From Flammeovirga sp. OC4 (GTDB lineage: Bacteria > Bacteroidota > Bacteroidia > Cytophagales > Flammeovirgaceae), in NCBI RefSeq assembly GCF_000812565.1, contig NZ_JTAM01000043.1:1-64000 (forward strand): 64,000 nt of DNA, written 5' to 3'. The translations under genes were made by a program, and so were the position numbers. The notes under the pieces were generated by a model, which was not told the DNA's origin, did not search any database, and saw nothing but the letters and a program-made list of their open reading frames with translations. Position 1 is the stretch's first letter, and the number at the start of each line of letters is the position of its first letter. Positions 55,641 through 64,000 of the stretch are shown piece by piece.

Positions 55641-57128
55641 TTATTCATAGATATAGTCGTCGTCTGAAGCGCCGGTGGTAATGACTCTGGCTTCATTTCT
55701 ATACACTACTTTATCTCCCGAAAAAGCTCCTCCTTGTACTGTAATCGCTGATTCGTTCGGAATATTTACATTGTATCGGCCCGTGATATTTCCAACTGTA
55801 TTTTGAGAGAATTTAGCCGTAAACATGATCGGTGCGATAGGATGCGTTTTATAACGCTGTCCGCCGGCATCTTTGATAATCAATGAATACACTCCCGGTT
55901 TTGGCGATCTGCTGTTTCTCACCGTCACCAATTTTTGACGGGCCAATTCAGTCATAAATCTCAACCCTTCAATTCCTGTATCTGCCGGATAATTGGAAGC
56001 GACAAGGTTGTTTGTGCCATTAGAAACTCTATTGGTGATGGTCTGCTTAAAAGTGATATTCTCAAATGTGGCATTTGTAAATTTCCCTCTTCTTGATTGT
56101 GGCAATAAACTCGCTGACGCAATGTAAAGGGTCGATAAACTATTTTCTGCATACAGATCCGTAGCGTAAATGTTATTACAAATCTTAGAGTGAGGTTTGA
56201 TGAACAAAGCGCAAAAACCTAATTTATTCGATACATTTTTGATGTAAATATCATCAATTGAACCCATTTTTTGATTTGGGGTTAAATTCAAATCATCATT
56301 GGCTTTTCCACTTCCCGGCTCCAGTCTTACCGTGATTCCTTGCTCCCCTTCCAAATTCTCCATGTAAATACGCTTTCCACTGAAAGGCTGTACCAAGGCA
56401 TATCCTGTTCCAATTCCCGTTGCTTTTGCATTTTTCACCACGCCTTGCATAGGAATTCTATTGAATGTCGATAAATCATAATTCAATCGACCACTGGAGT
56501 CTCTTCCTAAGAATTTACTATCGGCCACCAAAAACACGGAAGGGTTTAAAGTGTAATTATCCGTGATGATAAATCTCGAAATCGCAAAATTCTTAACATA
56601 GGCTACCTTAAATGGTGTAGCTGTTTCGAGCGGTGCAAAATTGCTTAAATCAATCTCAAACCAAGTCGATGCACTTTCTGAAGCACCAATAATTTCAACA
56701 TTGGAAATCACGGCTTGATTAGTACTAGAATTTCTACCTAAATTAAATAAGGTATTGTTCCCTCCACTTCTATCAATGATAAATTTCACATTGTTGCCAA
56801 CCTCAATTCTGATATTGGATTTAAGGTTGATCTGCCCCAAAGTATACGTCCCTGGGTTGAACTTGATAACACCTCCACCAAGGCCAGAAAGCCGATCAAT
56901 TTCACTATTGATTTGTGAAGCTGTCGCAATACCATCTCTATACACAACAGTCTCATTGACCGTCACTTTATCAATAAAGAAGGTGAGGTTTTTAGTACCT
57001 ACAGTTGCTCGTGTTGTACCCACTGTTCGTTGAGCATAGGTGGAAAAGTGCAGACACAACGAAGTCATGCCTATTAAAAGTAACTTGCCAATCCAGTTAC
57101 TCTTAATGTGATTGTAAGAATAATTCAT
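55641..57128 (-). CDS. GH82-like beta-helix glycosidase, paralogue 2
   Basis: This 495-residue exported protein (signal near YAQ, residue 33) has a right-handed beta-helix similar to GH82 iota-carrageenase and to the gene at 40027. Landmarks are GGGVIKFNPGTYTLGQINLKS, TGYALVQPFSGKRIYMENLE and the active-site segment GITVRLEPGS. The usual catalytic pair Glu/Asp reads Glu270 and Gly272 here, so the general-base Asp is lost while the later KPH is kept. It may be a different galactan hydrolase, or an inactive binder. It heads an operon with the small T9SS protein. Assignment by motif comparison only. Confidence 0.68.
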   Translation of the reverse strand: MNYSYNHIKSNWIGKLLLIGMTSLCLHFSTYAQRTVGTTRATVGTKNLTFFIDKVTVNETVVYRDGIATASQINSEIDRLSGLGGGVIKFNPGTYTLGQINLKSNIRIEVGNNVKFIIDRSGGNNTLFNLGRNSSTNQAVISNVEIIGASESASTWFEIDLSNFAPLETATPFKVAYVKNFAISRFIITDNYTLNPSVFLVADSKFLGRDSSGRLNYDLSTFNRIPMQGVVKNAKATGIGTGYALVQPFSGKRIYMENLEGEQGITVRLEPGSGKANDDLNLTPNQKMGSIDDIYIKNVSNKLGFCALFIKPHSKICNNIYATDLYAENSLSTLYIASASLLPQSRRGKFTNATFENITFKQTITNRVSNGTNNLVASNYPADTGIEGLRFMTELARQKLVTVRNSRSPKPGVYSLIIKDAGGQRYKTHPIAPIMFTAKFSQNTVGNITGRYNVNIPNESAITVQGGAFSGDKVVYRNEARVITTGASDDDYIYE

Positions 57129-57367
57129 TGTTCATTTCATTTACAGAGTATCTTATTTAATACTCTAATTTTCATTTCAATATTATAGCTAGCTGTTGAT
57201 CTCAATACTTAGTTTGCAAACTGCTTGAATTGATTTCTGGCTCTAATGTAGATTGAAATAACAAAATGAACGTTGTTTTCCGTTAGAATGATGTTTCTAT
57301 TGCAATGAAAATGAATGTACAATCAGGCACATTAAAATGATGGTAGGTTACGTGGGAATAACGTTAA

Positions 57368-57517
57368 TGGTTTGTGCACCATGATTAAAATCATGGGCAG
57401 GTGATACTGACTCCAACAACACTAAAGTGATGTTTCCGTTTTTAAACCTTCAAGACTTCAGTCTTGGAAAGGTTTGTTTATCACCTGCCCATAGTTTTAA
57501 CTATGGTGCATGAACCA
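57368..57517. repeat. REP/BIME-like element, full copy A4
   Basis: GGTTTGTGCACCAT and ATGGTGCATGAACC are inverted ends. Inside each lies a small hairpin (ATGATTAAAATCAT; ATAGTTTTAACTAT). CAGGTGATA and TATCACCTG come next, followed by the conserved centre shared with A3. Confidence 0.82.
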
Positions 57518-57553
57518 CTTGAATTAAGTACTATGAAAGTAGATATGCAATGC

Positions 57554-57751
57554 TTCGTAGACCCATAATTGAAATTATGGGCTTTTGGGAAGATATCTCA
57601 TTTATCAACTTTTGATTAATATATTTTGACTTCTCTGTATTTTGAAAGATAAAAGAACTCAAATACATTGAAAAAACATAAAGTTTATAATAGAAGTTGA
57701 AAAGAAGGATAGCCTCCCAAAAGCCCATGACTTCTAGTCATGGTGCACGAA
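57554..57751. repeat. REP/BIME-like element, divergent long copy A5
   Basis: The ends TTCGTAGACCCATAATT and CATGGTGCACGAA and the inner arms GCTTTTGGGA / TCCCAAAAGC are inverted. The 110-bp centre is unlike A3/A4, so this is a related element with different cargo. Confidence 0.65.
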
Positions 57752-57781
57752 ATTTAGCCAACCCCTTCTTCCATCAAAAAA

Positions 57782-59554
57782 TCACATATCTCTCAACTGA
57801 CCATCTTCTTTAATGATCACTTCCTCAAAACCTTTGATTTTGTTTTTACCAATTTCCACATTCTTACAGTGGTTGAATTCAAAAATTGGACGATCAGGGT
57901 GGATCTCTTCTAATTCATTATTTTTGATGATTTCGTTTCCTTTTATCAATAAACCATCCACATTATACGCCCATACAATTCTGCTATCAAAAGTGTTGAT
58001 TTTGTTATTGATAAAGCGGATGTTTCTATCATAAATTGCTTTCTTATCGGTTGCTTTTCCTAATCTTGGTGTGATATAAAGCACCGCATGTTCCATTCCA
58101 CTTGTGGCACAATTATAAAAAGTGTTGTTCTGAATCAATACATCTTCTACCTGCCCCGATTCAAACCAATGGAATGATTCTCCTCTAAAGAAAACGGCCG
58201 ACATACTTGATGAAAAGTAGTTCTCTTCAATCACAATTTTCTCTGGCGTTTTCAGTACAATATTTCTCGCTCTATGATTTTGCATGGTACATCCTCTCAT
58301 TGTAAACTCCGGATTCCATGTTTTATTTTCCATCAAATCACCACTTTTCAGTGCCGATGGAAGATCATTTTCAAACGTCAACTGAGTGTATTCCTCATTG
58401 AGTTCTTTATAAGAAGCTACTTTTAAAACTTTCGCTTGACGGTCTGGACTTGGTTGGTGAATCCACCAAATTTCATCTCCTTTTCCAGCAAACTGAAAAC
58501 CGTATTGTTGGTAGTGTTCCAACTTCACAATCACACTTCTTTTATCTACTACTTTATCAATAGAAACATATGTTCCATGCACGTTAGTGGCATCATCCAG
58601 CATATTTTCAAAACGACAATTTTCCACCAAAACTTTTCCTTTTACATTACAAAAGTGTGTGGCATCAGCAGTAGATGAAATCAATCGATCGCTGTCTTTA
58701 CTTGTGTATACACCACTGTTTTTGATAATTACATTTTCACTTCTCTCTGCCAAAAAGCCCATTCCTAGAGCATGATGAACAATTACATTATCAAAAGAAA
58801 TATCTTTAGAAGAGATCATTTGAAAAGCGGGTGCATATCGGTTATCGCCATGCGGTCCTTTAAAATTGATCTTACTGTTTAATGTAGGAAACTGTCTCAT
58901 TGGACCATGGAAACGGTACTTATTGCCCTCTAAGCGTTCTACTTTTTCAGGTCGTCCATTTAAATCCAATGCTCCGTGTGCCACTGCTTTTGTTTTCGGA
59001 TCAAAAGTCAATGTGTTTCCTAAACTAGAGTAAGTGAAATGCTTGATATTAGGAAACTGTAATTGTCCTTTTCTAAGTTGGAATGAATATCCCTCTGTAT
59101 CCATTACTACATCCATCCACTCTTCTTTTTCATTGACGGCTACGACCTTTCCCTGTATTGTAAAAGGTACTTTCCAGTCAATTTTGATGTTTTTGATGCT
59201 TACATTCTGACAATTTTCAATCAAGAAAGGAAACATCTGACCATTAAAAATCAGCTCCGTATTTTTGCCTTCAATGGTTACTTTTTCAAAGTTTTCAAAA
59301 GGGAAAGCAATACGTTTGATTCCGTTTTTATGGTTGGTGATAGGACAGTATTTTTCGTAGGCGAAATCAGGTTGGAAATAATATTTCCCTTCCTCAAAAA
59401 CCAATTTAATTTCTTTGTCATTTGCGTTTTCAATCGCTTCACGTATTATGGGAGTCATATCCCTGTCCCCTTGACGAGGAATAGGAATAATTTTCTCCGC
59501 ATAAGATGGTACCACGAATACCAAAATTAGAAATTGAATTATGAATAATTTCAT
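57782..59554 (-). CDS. GH110-like alpha-galactosidase
   Basis: This 590-residue exported enzyme (signal to about Ala19) has the beta-helix and motif set of GH110. Conserved segments are SSTADATHFCNVKGKVLVEN (His300), ENMLDDATNVHGTYV (Asp320, Asp321 as catalytic candidates) and NIVLKTPEKIVIEENYFSS, followed by SAVFFRGESFHWFESG. GH110 enzymes release alpha-1,3-linked galactose, and members from marine bacteria act on carrageenan-derived oligosaccharides. It starts 8 bp after the GH2 stop, so both are one operon. Standard length, no fusion. Family call strong; exact substrate inferred from context. Confidence 0.85.
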   Translation of the reverse strand: MKLFIIQFLILVFVVPSYAEKIIPIPRQGDRDMTPIIREAIENANDKEIKLVFEEGKYYFQPDFAYEKYCPITNHKNGIKRIAFPFENFEKVTIEGKNTELIFNGQMFPFLIENCQNVSIKNIKIDWKVPFTIQGKVVAVNEKEEWMDVVMDTEGYSFQLRKGQLQFPNIKHFTYSSLGNTLTFDPKTKAVAHGALDLNGRPEKVERLEGNKYRFHGPMRQFPTLNSKINFKGPHGDNRYAPAFQMISSKDISFDNVIVHHALGMGFLAERSENVIIKNSGVYTSKDSDRLISSTADATHFCNVKGKVLVENCRFENMLDDATNVHGTYVSIDKVVDKRSVIVKLEHYQQYGFQFAGKGDEIWWIHQPSPDRQAKVLKVASYKELNEEYTQLTFENDLPSALKSGDLMENKTWNPEFTMRGCTMQNHRARNIVLKTPEKIVIEENYFSSSMSAVFFRGESFHWFESGQVEDVLIQNNTFYNCATSGMEHAVLYITPRLGKATDKKAIYDRNIRFINNKINTFDSRIVWAYNVDGLLIKGNEIIKNNELEEIHPDRPIFEFNHCKNVEIGKNKIKGFEEVIIKEDGQLRDM

Positions 59555-59562
59555 GTCGTTTG

Positions 59563-61896
59563 TTAGTTTAGTTTACGTTGAAGGCTTCCTTTTAATTGTT
59601 CCGATTTAGAAACTGCTTTGATACTGATGTCTTTTTTCAAGCTATTGATTTTGATCAAAGCTGTTGCGATACCGGCATCCGTTGTGAGCGTTTCTGTATT
59701 CATTAATTGAATATCCCCTTCTAGTGACACATTAATTTCTTCTTGGTGATCGTGTACCAAAGTACCGTTTTCATCCACCACTTTGATATAGGCAAAAACC
59801 ACATCTTGGGAAGCTAAAGGCACTGCTCTATCTGCCAATACAATTGATAAATGATGTGCTTTTTCAGGTGTTTTCACCCAATCTTCTCTTACTTTTTTTC
59901 CTTTGATATACCCTTCCGCTCTTAGCGTTCCTTTCTTAAATTCTTCCAAGGCAAAAGTAAATGGAGGATGTGAAAGATTTGTTGATTTTTGGTCTTGATC
60001 TGGCTTTTGCTCACCAATCAATTGATCATTAAGATACAGTTTTACTTGCTCACAATTAGAATATACTTTCAGGGATAAAGGGGAGTTTTCATCCCAATAA
60101 GAAGCAATTTTTACCATGGCATCTTCTTTTTTAGAAGCGTCTTTTTGAGATTGATAAAAATAATAAGCGAATTTCTCAATCCTAAAAATGTCTGCGATCC
60201 CAGAAAATTCGATGTCCTTATGGTAGCCTCTATTGTAATCAAACATCACCCAATACCCGTCTCCAAAAGCAGTCGTTTGTAAGTTGTCGTTTAATGCTTC
60301 TTGAACATTGTAAGCCTGTTGTAATAATCGTTTTTCACCGTAGGCTCTCGCTTGTCGGCTTGACGTTTCATATCGTGTTTGTTTGTCTAATTGATGTTGA
60401 TTTAGACCTGCATTTTTTGAGTAATATTCCCAATCACCATACTCAGAAACAAAGTAAGGTCCCTTCCAGTGCTCCTGATCGTCAGGATGTAAAATACGGT
60501 GTTGGCGTGCTTGGAAGAACACATCATACCCCTCGTTCATCCAACCTGCTGAGTATGATGTTCCAATTGGATATTCTTCCTTTACAATCGCACTTAATTT
60601 CTTTCTAAATTCCAACGGCATTTTTGTCTCATTCAAAGAAACTTCCCAAAGCAATACATTCGCATGGTTTCTATCTCTCCTGATTAAATCTCTTGCCGTT
60701 TGGAAAATCTGATTTCTAAAACCATCCGTTGGTTTGTAATATTGCCATCCTAAAATGGCATCAATTGTCAATAAACCCAATGAATCACAAGCATTCATAA
60801 ATGCTGTTGAATGTGGGTAATGCGACAAACGAATGACATCAAAACCGGCTTCTTTGATCAATTTTGCGTCACGGATTTCTGCTTGTTCAGACAATGCATA
60901 ACCCACAAAAGGATACTCTTGATGCCTGTTTGTTCCTCTCAAATATCTTTTCTGTCCATTGATATACAATTCAGTCCCTACAAACTCCACTTTCTTAATA
61001 CCAATTGTCGTTCGCTGTTGATCCACCACTTTACCATCAACGGTCACTTCCGTCATCAATTGATATAAATTAGGTGAGTGCGTATCCCAAAGTTTTGGTT
61101 TCTTTACACTCAAATCTTGTGTAACTGTTTTTGTATTATTAGATGAAAGTTCAAAAGCTGAGCCTTGGAATTTCATCACTTTTTTATTTTTAAAGTAAAG
61201 CGTTTGCGACACTTTTACTTCCTGTACTTTGGAAGTCGTATTCTTTACTTCTGTCTTAATTTTTAATGACGCCTTATTCGCATTTACTTCAGGATAATTG
61301 ACGAAAATACCACCTCCAGCTACTTTCTCTTCCAACAGTGGAAACGTAATATGCACTGGATTTTTCTCGATCAACCACACATTTCTGTAAAGACCACCAT
61401 AGGTATTGAAGTCTAATATTTTTAAGGGTTTCGGCCCCGTAATCTCACTATCTGTATTATCCAACTTCACCACAATCACATTTTCCTTTTGAGGAGCAAC
61501 GTAATCTGTCATATCAACGACAAACGGCAAATAACCACCAAAATGTTTCTTGACATATTGCCCATTGACCCACACTTCAGCAATGTTCATCGCCCCTTCA
61601 AACTCCACAAAAATTCTTTTCTCTGCAGGGTTCGACTGCACTTTAAATTTCTTTCTATACCATGAAATTCCCTGCCATTGATCATTCACTACCAAAGGCT
61701 CTAATCGTGTAGTATGTGGTAAGGTGACTTCCTCCCACTGACTATCATCAAAATCTATTTTATGAAGTTTATCTACATTAAGTGGGGCCTCCTCTCTTAC
61801 AAATTTCCAAGAACTATTAAAGTTCACTCTATCACTTCCAAGGGCTTGAAATGACAGTATAAGTAGTACAATATTTAATCCTATCAGCTTCAACAT
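59563..61896 (-). CDS. GH2 glycosidase (beta-galactosidase-like)
   Basis: This 777-residue exported GH2 enzyme (signal to about Gly20) has a jelly-roll (about 22-175), an immunoglobulin-like domain (about 180-300), a TIM barrel and C-terminal beta-domains. The acid/base is Glu423 in LLWEVSLNET, where the loop before NE is one of the less common forms, and the nucleophile is Glu485 in YFVSEYGDW. It would remove beta-linked galactose or a related sugar from oligosaccharides, next to the GH110 enzyme that removes alpha-linked galactose. First gene of the two-gene operon. It differs clearly from the GH2 genes at 45270 and 4649. Confidence 0.88.
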   Translation of the reverse strand: MLKLIGLNIVLLILSFQALGSDRVNFNSSWKFVREEAPLNVDKLHKIDFDDSQWEEVTLPHTTRLEPLVVNDQWQGISWYRKKFKVQSNPAEKRIFVEFEGAMNIAEVWVNGQYVKKHFGGYLPFVVDMTDYVAPQKENVIVVKLDNTDSEITGPKPLKILDFNTYGGLYRNVWLIEKNPVHITFPLLEEKVAGGGIFVNYPEVNANKASLKIKTEVKNTTSKVQEVKVSQTLYFKNKKVMKFQGSAFELSSNNTKTVTQDLSVKKPKLWDTHSPNLYQLMTEVTVDGKVVDQQRTTIGIKKVEFVGTELYINGQKRYLRGTNRHQEYPFVGYALSEQAEIRDAKLIKEAGFDVIRLSHYPHSTAFMNACDSLGLLTIDAILGWQYYKPTDGFRNQIFQTARDLIRRDRNHANVLLWEVSLNETKMPLEFRKKLSAIVKEEYPIGTSYSAGWMNEGYDVFFQARQHRILHPDDQEHWKGPYFVSEYGDWEYYSKNAGLNQHQLDKQTRYETSSRQARAYGEKRLLQQAYNVQEALNDNLQTTAFGDGYWVMFDYNRGYHKDIEFSGIADIFRIEKFAYYFYQSQKDASKKEDAMVKIASYWDENSPLSLKVYSNCEQVKLYLNDQLIGEQKPDQDQKSTNLSHPPFTFALEEFKKGTLRAEGYIKGKKVREDWVKTPEKAHHLSIVLADRAVPLASQDVVFAYIKVVDENGTLVHDHQEEINVSLEGDIQLMNTETLTTDAGIATALIKINSLKKDISIKAVSKSEQLKGSLQRKLN

Positions 61897-62280
61897 TTTT
61901 ATCTCATTTCATTCAAAATATTCGATGTCACTACCCAAATATCAATGAATAATAAAAATTTGATGTTGTTCTCCGTACATGATCAGTCCTTTTACGTACG
62001 ACTTTTCTATCAGATACAGTACAACCTAGCTGACAGTATTAAAAATAAGGGTTTTACATAGATTCAGACCAATAATTAATCCTAAATGAAAAAGCTGAAT
62101 TGACTAAAACATACATATTAAAAACGCAAAACCACCCCTATTTTAGAGAAAAAAATGACCTTGTCAATGGTATTAAAAACCATGTTTCAAATGTTAAACG
62201 ATAGTGTCACTTGGAACTGATTATTGTCTCCTATCTTCGAAATGAAAGGAAATAATACAAAATCTAATTTTACGATTGAA
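61897..62280. promoter_or_regulatory. 384-bp divergent intergenic region
   Basis: It separates the minus-strand GH2-GH110 operon from the plus-strand sulfatase and must carry both promoters. A degenerate hairpin-like stretch, CAAATGTTAAACGATAGTG, at about 62188 is related to the family B hairpin loop. No convincing consensus promoter was found. Confidence 0.45.
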
Positions 62281-63642
62281 ATGAATATGATCAAACAACT
62301 TTTTTATATAGGACATTTCCTCCTATTTTTTCTATTAAATATTAGTACCTACGCCAAAGAACCGCCCAATATCATTTTACTTTTTGTAGATGATTGGGGG
62401 TGGATGGATGTTGGCTACCGCAATAATAAATATGTCACACCTAATATAAATCAGCTGAAGGAAGAAAGTATGGAGTTTACGAGAACGTATGTTTCCACTC
62501 CCACTTGTAGTCCTAGTAGAGCATCGATTTTGACAGGAAAAGAAGCTGTTCGTATGCAAATGGTGAGACATATTGTACATTCTAATCCTGATGGATCGAA
62601 TGATGATAAATTCAGTTTTTGGAAAAAAGATCCTGTACAACGTCCATCCATTAATTACCTTCCCTTAGAAGAAGTGACTTATGCGGAAGCCTTAAAAGAA
62701 TACGGTTATTATAATGCTTTCTTTGGAAAATGGCACCTTGGTCATGCACCTTATCATCCCATTCATCAAGGGTTTGATGAGCAAAACGGAACAACCAACT
62801 GGGGACATCCGAAAAGCTATTACCCACCTTATTTTAAGTCGGGATTTGGTGAAATGAAAGAGGGGGAATTCTTAACGGATAACCTCACCAATCAAACCAC
62901 TTCTTTTATTAAAGATTACGATAAGGAACAGCCTTTTATGATCTCGCTTTGGTACTATGGTGTGCATGGTCCACATGTAGGGAAAAAAGAGCACCTTGAT
63001 CTATACAAAGGTTTACCTAAAAGGGAACAACAATATGGGGCTATGGTCACTGCGGTTGATGAATCTGTTGGGCAGATCAGAGAGGCTTTAAAATTGAAAG
63101 GTTTGGATGAAAATACGATCATTATTCTGACTTCTGATCAGGGTGGATTTTTCTCTCAAGCTCCATTAAGTGGTGGTAAAATTGGCGGTAATACGTTGGG
63201 TGAAGGTGGTGCTAGAGTACCAATGTTGATCCATACGCCTGACCCTTCTAGCCACAAAAAAGAAATCGACACTCCGGTTTCTACGATTGATATCTTTCCT
63301 ACGTTAATGGAAATCGCCTCTCAAAAGAAATATAAAAATACTGGGATTCAAGGGGTCAGTTTGTGGTCTACTATCAACGGAAAAAAGAAAATAAAGGATA
63401 GAAACCTCTACTTTATGAGAAGCTATGAGGATCAATATGCTTCTGTTATTCAAAACGATTGGAAGATGGTGAAATACCATAGCGGGAAGAAAACTTTATT
63501 CAATATCGCTTTGGATCAATCCGAGAAAAATGATCTGTATATGGTAGAAACAAAGGTGGCGAAGGAGTTGGAAGAAGCTTTATTGGATTGGGAAAATGAA
63601 GTGTATTCTACTTGGGAGAAGGTGGATCCGCCAGTCAATTAA
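62281..63642 (+). CDS. S1 sulfatase
   Basis: This is a 453-residue exported sulfatase. The ATG at 62281 is preferred because it starts the signal MNMIKQLFYIGHFLLFFLLN; the open frame reaches back to a TTG at 62224. NIILLFVDDWGWMDVGYRNN has the metal-binding aspartates, CSPSR at 76-80 (Cys76) is the maturation motif, and FFGKWHLGHAPYHP and LTSDQGGFFS complete the site. It is of normal length. It opens a plus-strand unit that continues with another likely sulfatase at the window edge. Confidence 0.93.
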   Translation: MNMIKQLFYIGHFLLFFLLNISTYAKEPPNIILLFVDDWGWMDVGYRNNKYVTPNINQLKEESMEFTRTYVSTPTCSPSRASILTGKEAVRMQMVRHIVHSNPDGSNDDKFSFWKKDPVQRPSINYLPLEEVTYAEALKEYGYYNAFFGKWHLGHAPYHPIHQGFDEQNGTTNWGHPKSYYPPYFKSGFGEMKEGEFLTDNLTNQTTSFIKDYDKEQPFMISLWYYGVHGPHVGKKEHLDLYKGLPKREQQYGAMVTAVDESVGQIREALKLKGLDENTIIILTSDQGGFFSQAPLSGGKIGGNTLGEGGARVPMLIHTPDPSSHKKEIDTPVSTIDIFPTLMEIASQKKYKNTGIQGVSLWSTINGKKKIKDRNLYFMRSYEDQYASVIQNDWKMVKYHSGKKTLFNIALDQSEKNDLYMVETKVAKELEEALLDWENEVYSTWEKVDPPVN

Positions 63643-63670
63643 AACCCGAACAAATACAAACGTTTTTGAT

Positions 63671-63831
63671 AGAAGTCAGAGACTTCTAAAGATCTTTTAA
63701 GCACAAGAGACGCTAGCGCTTAACTCTTGCGCTAGGGAGAAGTAGTGCACTGGCGCGAATGTTAAGCGTGAGCGTCATTCGTGCCCACGGATCATCAGAA
63801 ATCTCCTGATTTCTAAAAACCAGAAACATTT
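63671..63831. repeat. Family B-related double hairpin repeat, copy B9
   Basis: Two 26-nt hairpins lie in tandem: CAAGAG...CTCTTG (63704-63729) and CGAATG...CATTCG (63756-63781), then the AAATCTCCTGATTTCTAAA block. The inverted ends are missing. A remnant of family A (TTTTAACTATGGTGCA) follows at about 63859. Confidence 0.65.
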
Positions 63832-63898
63832 AATGAATTAAGATCGACTACTTATAATTTTAACTATGGTGCAAAAACCATAAAATCATCAATAAAAA

Positions 63899-64000
63899 AT
63901 GAAATACATTAATTATACTTTCATCTTGTTTATCTTTTTGTTTTCACAATGTGCAATGAATACAGCACAACAAGAGAAAAAACAAGTGAATATTCTATGG
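63899..64000 (+). CDS. N-terminus of a lipoprotein, probable S1 sulfatase (cut by window end)
   Basis: 34 codons are visible. MKYINYTFILFIFLFSQC is a lipoprotein signal with lipobox Cys18. After a short spacer, QVNILW appears, which is how the sulfatase domain starts in the sulfatase at 13310 (MNILWLVTED). With the upstream sulfatase 256 bp away, a second sulfatase is the best guess. The evidence is limited to this N-terminus. Confidence 0.6.
   Translation, partial: MKYINYTFILFIFLFSQCAMNTAQQEKKQVNILW

Larger units (their letters stand above)
57129..57781. other. 653-bp repeat-filled gap
   Basis: The first 240 bp are AT-rich and presumably hold the promoter of the GH82-like operon. The rest is the two repeats A4 and A5. 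No gene is supported. Confidence 0.6.

Noticed and set aside
63660-63690. AGAAGTC/GACTTCT stem after the last sulfatase as a terminator
   Set aside because: The 7-bp stem has a 3-nt loop but is followed by AAAGATC with no T-run.

Overview
The window is AT-rich DNA from a marine polysaccharide-degrading member of the Bacteroidota. A Cytophagales-type genus such as Flammeovirga is plausible, but this is inference. Support comes from type IX secretion (T9SS) sorting tails, carboxypeptidase-regulatory-domain TonB receptors, a SusR-like hybrid two-component regulator, lipoproteins with a bare Cys after a short signal, and many S1 sulfatases beside glycosidases of algal galactan families (GH2, GH16, GH82-like, GH86, GH110). 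No rRNA, tRNA, CRISPR array, phage or transposase gene was seen.

Region 1 (1-15055): a thioredoxin-like lipoprotein cut by the left edge, a sulfatase fused to a GH78-like rhamnosidase, a GH2 enzyme with an altered acid/base motif, a LuxR-type regulator, a TonB receptor, and a Tat-type toroid enzyme paired with a sulfatase. The mix resembles loci for sulfated, rhamnose-containing algal polysaccharides such as ulvan.

Region 2 (15056-31634): accessory DNA. It holds three tandem 55-57 residue lipoproteins, a DUF3500 lipoprotein with a His-rich tail, a large T9SS-exported beta-helix protein with two duplicated Big_2 plus binding modules, a sulfur module (CoA-disulfide reductase-rhodanese plus two YeeE/YedE half-transporters), and a TonB receptor with codon use typical of strong expression. 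The long gaps are filled by mobile-looking repeats.

Region 3 (31635-37179): a hybrid two-component regulator and a cytoplasmic GAF histidine kinase, both on the minus strand.

Region 4 (38011-64000): a large red-algal galactan utilisation locus. It contains a GH86 agarase/porphyranase-like enzyme, two GH82-like beta-helix enzymes, a T9SS-exported GH16, an S1 sulfatase, two GH2 enzymes, two tandem GH71-like paralogues, a GH42-like enzyme with a long helical N-terminus, a small T9SS cargo protein, a GH110-like alpha-galactosidase, and on the plus strand another sulfatase followed by the start of what is probably one more. A working model is that GH16, GH86 and GH82-like endo-enzymes cut the polymer, sulfatases remove sulfate esters, and GH2, GH110, GH42-like and GH71-like enzymes trim the oligosaccharides. 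No SusC/SusD pair is present in the window, so uptake must use the TonB receptors here or genes outside.

Noncoding DNA carries at least three repeat families: a MITE-like family with ends like ACATTGTAAACT (one copy has a clean 7-bp target duplication), a REP/BIME-like family built from nested hairpins, and short GGACGT-type palindromes often flanked by GTGGTTC/GAACCAC. A recurring 26-nt hairpin with a conserved loop but three different, compensated stems runs through the first family.
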